Shown in pieces: positions 16,455-28,640 of a DNA stretch of 64,000 nt; within the stretch, counting starts at the first letter, position 1; each line of letters opens with the position of its first letter. The notes beneath the pieces were generated by a model. That model did no database searches, was not told the origin of the DNA, and was given only the letters and a program-made list of their open reading frames with translations. The stretch comes from Lamellibrachia satsuma (lineage: Eukaryota > Annelida > Polychaeta > Sabellida > Siboglinidae), in the NCBI GenBank assembly GCA_033239005.1, contig BSQZ01000126.1:1-64000 (forward strand), read 5' to 3'. A program made the translations under genes and the position numbers.

Positions 16455-16538
16455 ACAAGTTCTTCCACTTTCGGACACAGCTGCAGAGCACGTGCCAAAG
16501 AGAGCATGCCTTCGGGTCCAATTCTACACTGTTGCAAA
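16455..16538 (-). CDS. array unit 7, LRR exon A
   Basis: Intact 84-bp A exon with the ALQLCPKVEEL variant shared only with unit 9. This suggests units were copied with a period of two here. Confidence 0.87.
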
Positions 16539-17716
16539 CTGCAAAGACACATCGTACAAACATTGATGTATGCTATACGATGAAATACATTAAAGTAAGC
16601 AGACTGTATATAAATTTACTCCACTGATCACTGTTGTCATTTTAAAATGAAATATATGTCCTGCAAATTAACGTAGAGGCAATTTTCAAACAAAAAACAT
16701 GTGTGACTTTGAATTTAATTGTTGTAATAATCAAACCATTTGATGAAAAGAACATTTGAAATGGTAAAACTTCAGCTATTATGTATGAAAAAAGGAATTT
16801 CTTGTTACCCGTGGAATGGCATTCGAGTGGTTAAAAACTGTTCTAGAAAATAATGTGTATCTATTGACGAATGTAAATCTGATGTGTGTATTATTTCATA
16901 TGGTGTACCCCAAAGTTCGATTTTAGGCTTCAAACTATTTATACAGTGAACTCTGCTTAACAGAATCACGGATAACATAATCAACTGTTTACTAGAATCG
17001 AAATGGCTGTGACGGAATCGTTTCCTACTTGCACTGTGTTAAAGTGAGCTGCTGAACAGAATCATGTCTGCCACTTAGTAGAATCAGACACAACAAAAAA
17101 TTATTGATGACAATGTTATACTACCTACCAACATCCCCAATTACATTAGCCCTTAGACTATCACCCACCGAATAAACTCCTTGCAAAATATCTTGCTCAA
17201 CACTAGGCAAAACACTGACGGTGTCCTCCAGGACAATGTTCTATGTACAATATTCAAGACATGTTGCCGTGATATGAATCAATGTAGTCTAATAATGATT
17301 TTAAAATAATATTGATACAATTAACAATTAGACAAGACTGCTTGTAAGACATCCACATAACAAGGAGACTTGACCATCAATATGTTGCAAAATAGCTGAT
17401 TTCTAACTAAGAAGACCATAGTTAATAAATTAAGTAGTCATTATTCAATTCTCATTAAGTTACTTTGGACTTGTGTTGCTTATTTTATTAAGGTTATTCA
17501 TCAATTTACAACCGTATATCTAATTGGTAGTTTTAATTTGTGGAAGACATCTGTTTCAATCAGCATGTTTAATGAAAAATAAGCAGGAAATGCAAATGTA
17601 TTATTTCATTTGCACTCAGGTTTAAACTTCTTTTATGAACATTGCTAGCAAATGCCCACATTCAACTTGGATTCTGCAGCACCAATTAATGACGAAATGG
17701 GTGGATAACTACTTAC

Positions 17717-17803
17717 AGCAACTTCTTCAATGACGTCATACGGGAAATACTGTCAATGAGAGCTTGGCCAGCTTCTGGAGCACTCAGATCGTTTTCACAA
17801 AGT
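17717..17803 (-). CDS. array unit 8, LRR exon B
   Basis: Intact 87-bp [16 protein letters not shown] exon. The acceptor follows a long T run and reads tttaaag. Confidence 0.85.
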
Positions 17804-17845
17804 CTTTAAAAAAAAAAAATTCAACTTAAACAATACAAACTGTTG

Positions 17846-17960
<115 letters not shown>

Positions 17961-18387
17961 AATGTCATAGTCAACACACCACCAACTATACAATCAGAGA
18001 GTAGAACAGTGAACACTTCGACACCTGTAATTGCCTTCAAACGGTACAAATTAATACAACACATATCAACACAAAAGCAACTATACACATCATGATCCAA
18101 CAAATTATGTACTGTTACATAACCGATTGAAACAGAATATGACAGCATCCATTAGCAGGGAATTCTACCAAAACAAGCTTTGGTTTGAGACTGATTAGTA
18201 TTTAAATCATAAGAGCTACACAAATGAAAAAGTATCAGCAACATCAAATCAATCTCACTCGTCTAACAGTATACTCGTATACAAAATGATTATGCTGTAT
18301 AGGATGTGCTAACTCACTGCTCAGTAGTGAGTTAGCACCGCTTAGCAGAGTGTAATACTGTCCTGAATATATACAACAAAAACTCAC

Positions 18388-18471
18388 ACAAGTTCTTCCA
18401 CTTTCGGGCACTGCTGCAGAGCACGTGCCAGAGAGAACATGCCTTCGGGTCCAATTCTACACTGTTGCAAA
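18388..18471 (-). CDS. array unit 8, LRR exon A
   Basis: Intact 84-bp A exon, IGPEGMFSLARAL subtype, ending in gt before the donor gtgagttt. Confidence 0.87.
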
Positions 18472-19672
18472 CTGCAAAGACACATCGTACAAATATTGAT
18501 GTATGCTATACGATGAAATACATTAAAGTAAGCAGACTGTATATCAATTTACTCCACTGATCACTGTTGTCATTTTAAAATGAAATATATGTCCTGCAAA
18601 TTAACGTAGAGGCTATTTTCAAACAAAACACATGTGTGACTTTGAATTTAATTGTTGTAATAATCAAACCATTTGATGAAAAGAACATTTGAAATGGTCA
18701 ATCTTCAGCTATTATGTATAAAAAAAGGAATTTCTTGTTGCCCGTGGAATGGCATTCGAGTGGTTAAAAACTGTTCTAGAAAACAATGTGTATCTATTGA
18801 CGAATGTAAGTCTGATGTGTACATTATTTCATGTGGTGTACCCCAAAGTTCGATTTTAGGCCTCAAACTATTTATACAGTGAACTCTGCTTAACAGAATC
18901 ACGGATAACAGAATCAACGGTTTACTAGAATCGAAATGGCTGTGACGGAATCGCACTGTGTTAAAGTGAGCTGCTGAACAGAATCATGTCTGCCACTTAG
19001 TAGAATCAAACAAAAAAAAAATTATTTATGACAATGTTATACTACCTAACAACATCCCCAATTACATTAGCCCTTAGACTATGACACACAGAATAAACTC
19101 CTTCCAAAATATCTTGCTCAACACTACGCAAAACACTGACGGTGTCCTCCAGAACAATGTTCCATGTACAATATTCAAGACATGTTGCTGTGATATGAAT
19201 AAATTTAGTCTAGTGACACTGACCGTGTCCTCCAGAACAATGTTCCATGTACAATATTCAAGACATGTTGCCGTGATATGAATAAATGTAGTCTAGTAAT
19301 GATTTTAAAATAATATTGATACAATTTCCAATTAGACAAGAATGCTTGTAAGACATCCACATAACAAGGAGACTTTCCAATCATTATGTTGTAAAATAGC
19401 TGATTTCTAACTAAGAAGACCATAGTTAATAAATTAAGTAGTCATTATTCAATTCTCATTAAGTTACTTTGGACTTGTGTTGCTTATTTTATTAAGGTTA
19501 TTCATTAATTTACAACCGTATATCTAATTGGTAGTTTTAATTTGTGGAAGACAGCTGTTTCAATCAGCATGTTTAATGAAAAATAAGCAGGAAATCCAAA
19601 TGTATTATTTCATTTGCACTCAGGTTTAAACTTCTTTTATGAACATTGCTAGCAAATGCCCATATTCAAATT

Positions 19673-19806
19673 TTCTCATCTAAGGGCGGGCTACACATAG
19701 ATGAGAAAATTGTTGGACTCTCGATAAGCCAATGGCTTCCTTGTCCACTTGCCATCTGGAACTTGTTGTTCGAGATGGCAATCTTGTTAAATCTTGTTAA
19801 ATCTTG
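19673..19806 (+). mobile_element. short LINE 3'-end insertion in array unit 9
   Basis: This 130-bp segment is absent from all other units and nearly identical to 45,176-45,290. It ends in three atcttgttaa repeats, like the microsatellite tails of CR1/L2-type LINEs. Its first 12 bases (attttctcatct) are the inverse complement of bases found shortly after, as in 5' inversion during insertion. Confidence 0.7.
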
Positions 19807-19862
19807 TTAAACTTGGATTCTGCAGCACCAATTAATGACCAAAAGGGTGGATAACTACTTAC

Positions 19863-19949
19863 AGCAACTTCTTCAATGACGTCATACGGGAAATACTGTC
19901 AATGAGAGCTTGGCCAGCTTCTGGAGCACTGAGATCGTTTTCACAAAGT
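19863..19949 (-). CDS. array unit 9, LRR exon B
   Basis: Intact 87-bp [16 protein letters not shown] exon. A short LINE 3' end has inserted about 55 bp beyond its donor side. Confidence 0.87.
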
Positions 19950-19993
19950 CTAAGAAAAATTTTTGTTCAACTTAAACAATACAAACTGTTGTA

Positions 19994-20201
<208 letters not shown>

Positions 20202-20604
20202 GGCATGTCATAGCCAACACACCTCCAACTATACAATCAGAGAGTAATTGCCTTCAAACGGTACAAATTAATACAACACAGATCAACACAAAAGCAAATA
20301 TACACATCATGATCCAACAAATTATGTACTGTTACATAACCAATTGAAACAGAATATGACAGCATCCATTACCAGGGGATTCTACCAAAACAAGCTTTGG
20401 TTTGAGACTGACTAGTATTAAAATCATAAGAGCTACACAAATGAAAAAGTATCAGCAACATCAAATCAATCTCACTCGTCTAACAGTATACTCCTATACA
20501 AAATGATTATGCTGTATAGGATGTGCTAACTCACTGCTCAGTAGTGAATTAGCACCGCTTAGCAGAGCGTAATACTGTCCTGAATATATGCAACAAAAAC
20601 CCAC

Positions 20605-20688
20605 ACAAGTTCTTCCACTTTCGGACACAGCTGCAGAGCACGTGCCAAAGAGAGCATGCCTTCGGGTCCAATTCTACACTGTTGCAAA
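20605..20688 (-). CDS. array unit 9, LRR exon A
   Basis: Intact 84-bp A exon sharing the ALQLCPKVEEL variant with unit 7. Its donor reads gtgggttt instead of gtgagttt, so splicing may be weaker here. Confidence 0.83.
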
Positions 20689-21863
20689 CTGCAAAGACAC
20701 ATCGTACGAATATTGATGTATGCTATACGATGAAATACATTAAAGTAAGCAGACTGTATATAAATTTACTCCACTGATCACTGTTGTCATTTTAAAATGA
20801 AATATATGTCCTGCAAATTAACGTAGAGGCAATTTTCAAACAAAAAACATGTGTGACTTTGAATTTAATTGTTGTAATAATCAAACCATTTGATGAAAAG
20901 AACATTTGAAATATTAAATCTTCAGCTATTATGTATGAAAAAAGGAATTTCTTGTTACCCGTGGAATGGCTTGAGTGGTTAAAAACTGTTCTAGAAAACA
21001 ATTTGTACCTATTGACGAATGTAAGTCTGATGTGTGCATTATTTCATGTGGTGTACCCCAAAGTTCGATTTAAGGCCTCTAACTATTTATACAGTGAACT
21101 CTGCTTAACAGAATCGCGGATAACAGAATCAACGGTTTACTAGAATCGAAATGGCTGTGACAGAATCGTTTCTTATTTCCACTGTGTTAAAGTGAGCTGC
21201 TGAACAGAATCCTTTCTGCCACTTAGTAGAATCAGACACAACAAAAATTATTGATGACAATGTTATACTACCTACCAACATCCCCAATTACATTAGCCCT
21301 TAGACTATGACACACAGAATAAACTTAATGCAAAATATCTTGCTCAACACTAGGCAAAACACTGACGGTGTCCTCCAGGACAATGTTCCATGTACAATAT
21401 TCAAGACATGTTGCCGTGATATGAATAAATGTAGTCTAGTAATGATTTTAAAATAATATTGATACAATTAACAATTAGACAAGACTGCTTGTAAGACATC
21501 CACATAACAAGGAGACTTGACCATCAATATGTTGCAAAATAGCTGATTTCTAACTAAGAAGACCATAGTTAATAAATTAAGTAGTCATTATTCAATTCTC
21601 ATTAAGTTACTTTGGACTTGTGTTGCTTATTTTATTAAGGTTATTCATAAATTTACAACCGTATATCTAATTGGTAGTTTTAATTTGTGGAAGACAGCTG
21701 TTTCAATCAGCATGTTTAATGAAAAATAAGCAGGAAATGCAAATGTATTATTTCATTTGCACTCAGGTTTAAACTTCTTTTATGAACATTGCTAGCAAAT
21801 GCCCACATTCAACTTGGATTCTGCAGCACCAATTAATGACGAAATGGGTGGATAACTACTTAC

Positions 21864-21950
21864 TGCAACTTCTTCAATGACGTCATACGGGAAATACTGT
21901 CAATGAGAGTTTGGCCAGCTTCTGGAGCACTCAGATCGTTTTCACAAAGT
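21864..21950 (-). CDS. array unit 10, LRR exon B
   Basis: Intact 87-bp B exon. It has a unique Ala-to-Thr change (GQTLIDS) relative to the other units. Confidence 0.87.
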
Positions 21951-21992
21951 CTAAAAAAAATTTTTTTTCAACTTAAACAATACAAACTGTTG

Positions 21993-22095
<103 letters not shown>

Positions 22096-22522
22096 CATGT
22101 CATAGGCAATACATCACCAACTATACAATCAGAGAGTAGAACAGTGAACACTTCGACACCTGTAATTGCCTTCAAACAGTACAAATTAATACAACACAGA
22201 TCAACACAAAAGCAACTATACACATCATGATCCAACAAATTATGTACTGTTACATAACCGATTGAAACAGAATATGACAGCATCCATTACCAGGGAATTC
22301 TACCAAAACAAGCTTTGGTTTGAGACTGATTAGTATTAAAATCATAAGAGCTACACAAATGAAAAAGTATCAGCAACATCAAATCAATCTCACTCGTCTA
22401 ACAGTATACTCGTATACAAAATGATTATGCTGTATAGGATGTGCTAACTCACTGCTCAGTAGTGAGTTAGCACCGCTTAGCAGAGTGTAATACTGTCCTG
22501 AATATATACAACAAAAACTCAC

Positions 22523-22606
22523 GCAAGTTCTTCCACTTTCGGGCACTGCTGCAGAGCACGTGCCAGAGAGAGCATGCCTTCGGGTCCAATTCTACACTGT
22601 TGCAAA
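22523..22606 (-). CDS. array unit 10, LRR exon A
   Basis: Intact 84-bp A exon, GPEGMLSLARAL subtype (Leu where units 1, 4, 8 and 11 have Phe). Confidence 0.87.
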
Positions 22607-23783
22607 CTGCAAAGACACATCGTACAAATATTGATGTATGCTATACGATGAAATACATTAAAGTAAGCAGACTGTATATAAATTTACTCCACTGATCACT
22701 GTTGTCATTTTAAAATGAAATATATGTCCTGCAAATTAACGTAGAGGCAATTTTCAAACAAAAAACATGTGTGACTTTGAATTTGATTGTTGTAATAATC
22801 AAACCATTTGATGAAAAGAACATTTGAAATGGTAAATCTTCAGCTATTATGTATGAAAAAAGGAATTTCTTGTTACCCGTGGAATGGCATTCGAGTGGTT
22901 AAAAACTGTTCTAGAAAATAATGTGTATCTATTGACGAATGTAAGTCTGATGTGTGTATTATTTCATGTGGTGTACCCCAAAGTTCGATTTTAGGCCTCA
23001 AACTATTTATACAGTGAACTCTGCTTAACAGAATCACGGATAACAGAATCAACGGTTTACTAGAATCGAAATGGCTGTGACGGAATCGTTTCCTACTTGC
23101 ACTGTGTTAAAGTGAGCTGCTGAACAGAATCATGTCTGCCACTTAGTAGAATCAGACACAAGAAAAATTATTTATGACAATGTTATACTACCTACCAACA
23201 TCCCCAATTACATTAGCCCTTAGACTATGACACACAGAATAAACTCCTTGCAAAATATATTGCTAAATACTACGCAAAACACTGACAGTGTCCTCCAGAA
23301 CAATGTTCCATGTACAATATTCAAGACATGTTGCCGTGATATGAATAAATGTAATCTAGTAATGATTTAAAAATAATATTGATACAATTAACAATTAGAC
23401 AAGACTGCTTGTAAGACATCCACATAACAAGGAGACTTGACCATCAATATGTTGCAAAATAGCTGATTTCTAACTAAGAAGACCATAGTTAATAAATTAA
23501 GTAGTCATTATTCAATTCTCATTAAGTTACTTTGGACTTGTGTTGCTTATTTTATTAAGGTTATTCATCAATTTACAATCGTATATCTAATTGGTAGTTT
23601 TAATTTGTGGAAGACAGCTGTTTCAATCAGCATGTTTAATGAAAAATAAGCAGGAAATGCAAATGTATTATTTCATTTGCACTCAGGTTTAAACTTCTTT
23701 TATGAACATTGCTAGCAAATGCCCACATTCAACTTGGATTCTGCAGCACCAATTAATGACGAAATGGGTGGATAACTACTTAC

Positions 23784-23870
23784 TGCAACTTCTTCAATGA
23801 CGTCATACGGGAAATACTGTCAATGAGAGCTTGGCCAGCTTCTGGAGCACTCAGATCGTTTTCACAAAGT
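23784..23870 (-). CDS. array unit 11, LRR exon B
   Basis: Intact 87-bp B exon of the [18 protein letters not shown] subtype. It ends in ca instead of ct before the donor, as in units 6 and 10. The following A-to-B intron carries an inserted repeat-A copy. Confidence 0.87.
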
Positions 23871-23937
23871 CTAAAAAAAAATTTTTTTCAACTTAAACAA
23901 TACAAAAATATATATATGTCGGTGACCGGTGGCGAAT

Positions 23938-24303
23938 TGGCCCCACCTTTGTAGTTATTCCAGTTAGAGCTAGTGTATTTTTAAGCAGGTAGTTGTATTC
24001 ATAGACTGCGTGATAGCATGTAGGGCATTATGCTATTTGGTTTAAGGGTGTTCCATGACAATAGTAATGCCATTGTTTCTTTTATTTGTTCTAGGAATAC
24101 TGCTTTGTGGTGAAATGTGGGCTCTATTGAACCCGACGTCCAGGAGGCTCGCATGGGGCGTAGTCAGCCTGGCGTTGGGTTGTGGAGCCCACATTTCTTT
24201 GTTTTACATTTCTTTGAAAGTGGGCTTACCCTTAATCCCCACAATAAACGTCATTCATTTGGCCTTTTCATATCTCTATATCTGTGTTGTGTTGTTGATT
24301 GCA
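23938..24303. mobile_element. solitary repeat A in array unit 11
   Basis: A single A copy with a 6-bp deletion (one ctgcta step lost), preceded by gtcggtgaccggtggcgaat. It sits inside the TA tract position of this unit, the same place hit in unit 6. Confidence 0.7.
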
Positions 24304-24314
24304 TAAATATATAA

Positions 24315-24347
<33 letters not shown>

Positions 24348-24348
24348 G
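24304..24348. repeat. short degenerate TA tract, unit 11
   Basis: About 45 bp, broken by aaa and gtat, immediately after a repeat-A insertion. Confidence 0.9.
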
Positions 24349-24776
24349 GCATGACATAGCCAACACACCACCAACTATACAAACAGAGAGTAGAACAGTG
24401 AACACTTCGACACCTGTAATTGCCTTCAAACGGTACAAATTAATACAACACAGATCAACACAAAAGCAACTATACACATCATGATCCAACAAATTATGTA
24501 CTCTTACATTACCGATTGAAACAGAATATGACAGCATCCATTACCAGGGAATTCTACCAAAACAAGCTTTGGTTTGAGACTGATTAGTATTAAAATCATA
24601 AGAGCTACACAAATGAAAAAGTATCAGCAACATCAAATCAATCTCACTCGTCTAACAGTATACTCGTATACAAAATGATTATGCTGTATAGGATGTGCTA
24701 ACTCACTGCTCAGTAGTGAGTTAGCACCGCTTAGCAGAGTGTAATACTGTCCTGAATATATACAACAAAAACTCAC

Positions 24777-24860
24777 GCAAGTTCTTCCACTTTCGGGCAC
24801 TGCTGCAGAGCACGTGCCAGAGAGAACATGCCTTCGGGTCCAATTCTACACTGTTGCAAA
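24777..24860 (-). CDS. array unit 11, LRR exon A
   Basis: First A exon of the array in transcription order. It is intact at 84 bp and encodes the IGPEGMFSLARAL subtype. The acceptor is tctttgcag and the donor gtgagttt. Confidence 0.87.
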
Positions 24861-25690
24861 CTGCAAAGACACATCGTACAAATATTGATGTATGCTATAC
24901 GATGAAATACATTAAAGTAAGCAGACTGTATATAAATTTACTCCTCTGATCACTGTTGTCATTTTAAAATGAAATATATGTCCTGCAAATTAACGTAGAG
25001 GCAATTTTCAAACAAAAAACATGTGTGACTTTGAATTTAATTGTTGTAATAATCAAACCATTAAAGGAATTTCTTGTTACCCGTGGAATGGCAATCGAGT
25101 GGTTAAAAACTGTTCTAGAAAACAATGTGTATCTAATGACGAATGTAAGTCTGATGTGTGCATTATTTCATGTGGTGTACCCCAAAGTTCGATTTTAGGC
25201 CTCAAACTATTTATACAGTGAACTCTGCTTAACAGAATCATGGATAACAGAATCAACGGTTTGCTAGAATCGAAATGGCTGTGACGGAATCGTTCCCTAT
25301 TCGCACTGTGTTAAAGTGAGCTGCTGAACAGAATCACGTCTGCCACTTAGTAGAATCAGACACAAGAAAAATTATTGATGACAATGTTATACTACCTACC
25401 AACATCCCCAATTACATTAGCCCTTAGACTATGACCCACAGAATAAACTCCTTGCAAAATATCTTGCTCAACACTACGCAAAACACTGACGGTGTCCTCC
25501 AGAACAATGTTCATGTACAATATTCAAGACATGTTGCCGTGATATGAATAAATGTAGTCTAGTAATGATTTAAAAATAATATTGATACAATCAACAATTA
25601 GACAAAACTGCTTGTAAGACATTCACATAACAAGGAGACTTGACCATCAATATGTTGCAAAATATCTGATTTCTAACTAAGTTGTACTTG

Positions 25691-26580
25691 TATATATACA
25701 TATATCAAATTAAGATATTTTGTAATAAATGAAGCAAATTGTGGAAAATGTCTAACAAACAAGAAATATAAGATAATCAATTGCAGTTGTGGTATAATTA
25801 AATTACAACTAGCTACATCTTAATCTTACATGTAAATGTAAACAAATGTTAATTTAGCATCCAGAAGAAAGACGATGATAATGAGAATAAAAAAGGAATG
25901 TGGCTGCCTGTTACGTTTTCTGACAAATCATTTGTTCATACAACAAAATAAATATGCATATAATGCATTGCGATTATTGTTCTTCTTCATACTTTTAATC
26001 TGTAGATGGTAGCTTTGTAAACTGGAACCAACGGCACCTTTAAAGAAAATGAGAATGATAGAACTGAAAATGAAGGTATGCCACAAGTTGCAAACGGTTC
26101 CATGCTGTTTTTTGTGGGGTCAGCAATACATGACCTGGATGCCTGAGGCTAACAAACTATTTTGTTAACCTAAACAATATCACTCCACATCATTGATACA
26201 GTATCGACCATAGGCAGGCTTGTCACTTCTGCAGATGGTGTTGTCAGAATAAGTTGTGTTTTATGCTTTTAGTTTAAATCTCTAACGTTGTGTTTTCTGT
26301 CGGTGTTTACACAGGTTTTAAAAGCGGGAAACTATTCTGCGGCTAATTAACTGCAGGAGGAATATCACGAAATGAGCTATAACAGGCGAGTGTTTTTCTC
26401 TAGATTGCCTACGACATACTAATTAATTTGATGTTGAATCCGCCTTCCTTACCCACCTGTCTTCATTGTTTTGCTGTGATTAGTTAAAGCACTATTGTAA
26501 ATCTTTGGTAGGATGGAAAGTTGGAAAATGTCTGATTTTTGATGCTTTCCCCAATTTGGCATCACAATCGCATCACAGTA
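25691..26580. other. non-repetitive stretch, no gene seen
   Basis: AT-rich sequence that breaks the last array unit after ctgatttctaactaag. I see no reading frame, exon or repeat structure here. Confidence 0.5.
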
Positions 26581-26582
26581 TT

Positions 26583-27242
26583 GTTCCCTATTCGCACTGT
26601 GTTAAAGTGAGCTGCTGAACAGAATCACGTCTGCCACTTCGTAGAATCAGACACAAGAAAAATTATTTATGACAATGTTATACTACCTACCAACATCCCA
26701 AATTACATCAGCCCATAGACTATGACGCACAGAATAAACTCCTTGCAAAATATCTTGCTCCACATTATCGAAAACACTGATGATATCTTCCAGAACAATG
26801 TTCAAATCAAATCAAACATATCAAATATCCTCTTTCCTATTCTGTTTGCAGATGATAGAAATGTTTTTGTCAATGGCAAAAATCTTGACAAGTTGAAAAC
26901 TTATGAATCAAGAACTCAACATTTTGTTTTATTAATTTGGTTAAGCAGTAATGAACTATCTTTAAATATCAGTAAAACACAATTAATTGTATTCAGTGAA
27001 TAAAAAGGTCTCCAATCCAACTAATATCTTTATTGATGCCTACAACTTACCCAGGTAGAAAGCACAAAGTTTCTATGAATTTTAATAGATTCTAGTATGT
27101 CCTGGTCTCTTCATATACAGGACATTAAAAGTAGAATAGCTAAAGCTGTTGGAGTTATAAGTAAAGATAGAAAAACGCTGAGTAGATCATCCCTTGTGAC
27201 ATTATACTATACCTTTATATATCTGTATCTATCGTATTGTAC
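26583..27242 (+). pseudogene. non-LTR retrotransposon RT, 3' part
   Basis: The first 210 bp repeat the array-unit sequence. The reading frame then continues into ILFPILFADDRNVFVNGKNL (RT catalytic FADD motif), LSSNELSLNISKTQLIVFS, and in a second frame SWSLHIQDIKSRIAKAVGV and LSYCTEVW, the connector typical of CR1/Jockey-type RTs. Frameshifts separate the blocks. It appears to be the downstream half of the same LINE whose motif A-B part was carried into every array unit. Confidence 0.75.
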
Positions 27243-27737
27243 TGAAGTGTGGGAGGAGCACGTAACACATATTTTATTGAAGTGTGGGAAGGAGCATGTA
27301 ACATATATTGTATTGATGTGTGTGGGAGGAGCACGTAACACATATTTTATTGAAGTGTGGGGAGGAGCACGTAACACATATTGTATTGAAGTGTGGGGAG
27401 GAGCACGTAACACATATTTTATTGAAGTGTGGGGAGGAGCATGTAACACATATTGTATTGAAGTGTGGGGAGGAGCATGTAACACATATTGTATTGAAGT
27501 GTGAGGAGGAGCGTGTAACACATATTGTATTGAAGTGTGGGGAGGAGCATGTAACACATATTTTAATGAAGTGTGGGGAGGAGCATGTAACACATATTTT
27601 ATTGAAGTGTGGGGAGGAGCATGTAACACATATTTTATTGAAGTGTGGGGAGGAGCATGTAACACATATTTTAATGAAGTGTGGGGAGGAGCATGTAACA
27701 CATATTTTATTGAAGTGTGGGGAGGAGCATGTAACAC
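27243..27737. repeat. 36-bp minisatellite, about 14 copies
   Basis: Units such as gaagtgtggggaggagcatg plus 16 more bases repeat with a 36-bp (12-codon) period. All frames stay open because the unit is a multiple of three. The first unit coincides with the LINE EVW motif, so the satellite grew from coding sequence. Confidence 0.95.
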
Positions 27738-27740
27738 CAG

Positions 27741-28640
27741 TCAACTGCTTTAGTCAGTTCTTGATCTAGAAAGAGGGCCACCCCATTCCACTCAGTGAGA
27801 AATCTATGCCATATAGTTATATCTAGTAGACATTCTTTGTTGAGTTTCACGTATTGGTGTAATTGTTTCACAGAGGCTGCCAAAGATAAGAGATAAGCTA
27901 CAAAACTATGAACCTGTGGAATTACCCTGGAAGCAAAATTTAGGTGACCCAATAAGCTTAACAGCTCCCTCTTTGAAATAATGTGCTTATTTTTGAACAT
28001 ATCAAGTACAGTGATTATCCTGCTAAGTTTATCATCAGGCAACCTGGCTTCCACTCTGTCAGTGTCGAGGTTTATCCCTAAATACTGCAACTGTACAGTA
28101 GGTCCTACAGTCTTATGCGAGGATATTGGTAGTTTGGTACACATCGCCTATTAAAAACCAAGGTAAGCAGAGCAATTGTTCTCTCTGCCGTGGCATTGGT
28201 GAATCTGTCAACCAACAAGTGTAACTAAAATTAATTCCATAGTTATGCTGGGCTATCCAACAAATTGCTTGTGAAAACCAGTCAAAATTTGGACTGGAAT
28301 GTCAGTCTTACATAACCAAGATCCCTGACACCTATCTAGGATCTCATGTATAGCTTCATCTAATTTAGCATAGGGCAGAAAGTATTCCTCTTAGTTGATC
28401 AGCTCAATTAAACCAGTATGTTTTTCACTGTTATGCGGCGCGGATAAATAAAACATGAGACGCATCTTCCCGGAATAGGTGCCCTCGGCTAAACCCAGAG
28501 AACTTACTCTATACAGTGTTCTGAATGGACCTACCAGGAACCCTTTCTTCACTTCTTTCATTATTAGTTGACTGACTATATCAGCCTGTGGTTTTGCTGA
28601 CAAGTTATTTGGATATTCCAAACTGGCCAAGTGTGTTCGT
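27741..28640 (-). pseudogene. DIRS/Ngaro-like reverse transcriptase-RNase H relic
   Basis: Two minus-strand blocks match DIRS-type polymerases. The N-terminal block (28,630-28,391) reads ADIVSQLIMKEVKKGFLVGP then SSLGLAEGTYSGKMRL and LSAPHNSEKHTG. The later block (28,135-27,745) reads YLGINLDTDRVEARLPDDKL then KRELLSLLGHLNFASRVIPQ. About 250 bp of decayed sequence with stops separates them, and the FADD segment is not readable. No tyrosine recombinase was found. Confidence 0.75.

Noticed and set aside
27207..27769. Repetitive proteins of 12-residue units on both strands
   Set aside because: Same artefact from the 36-bp minisatellite.
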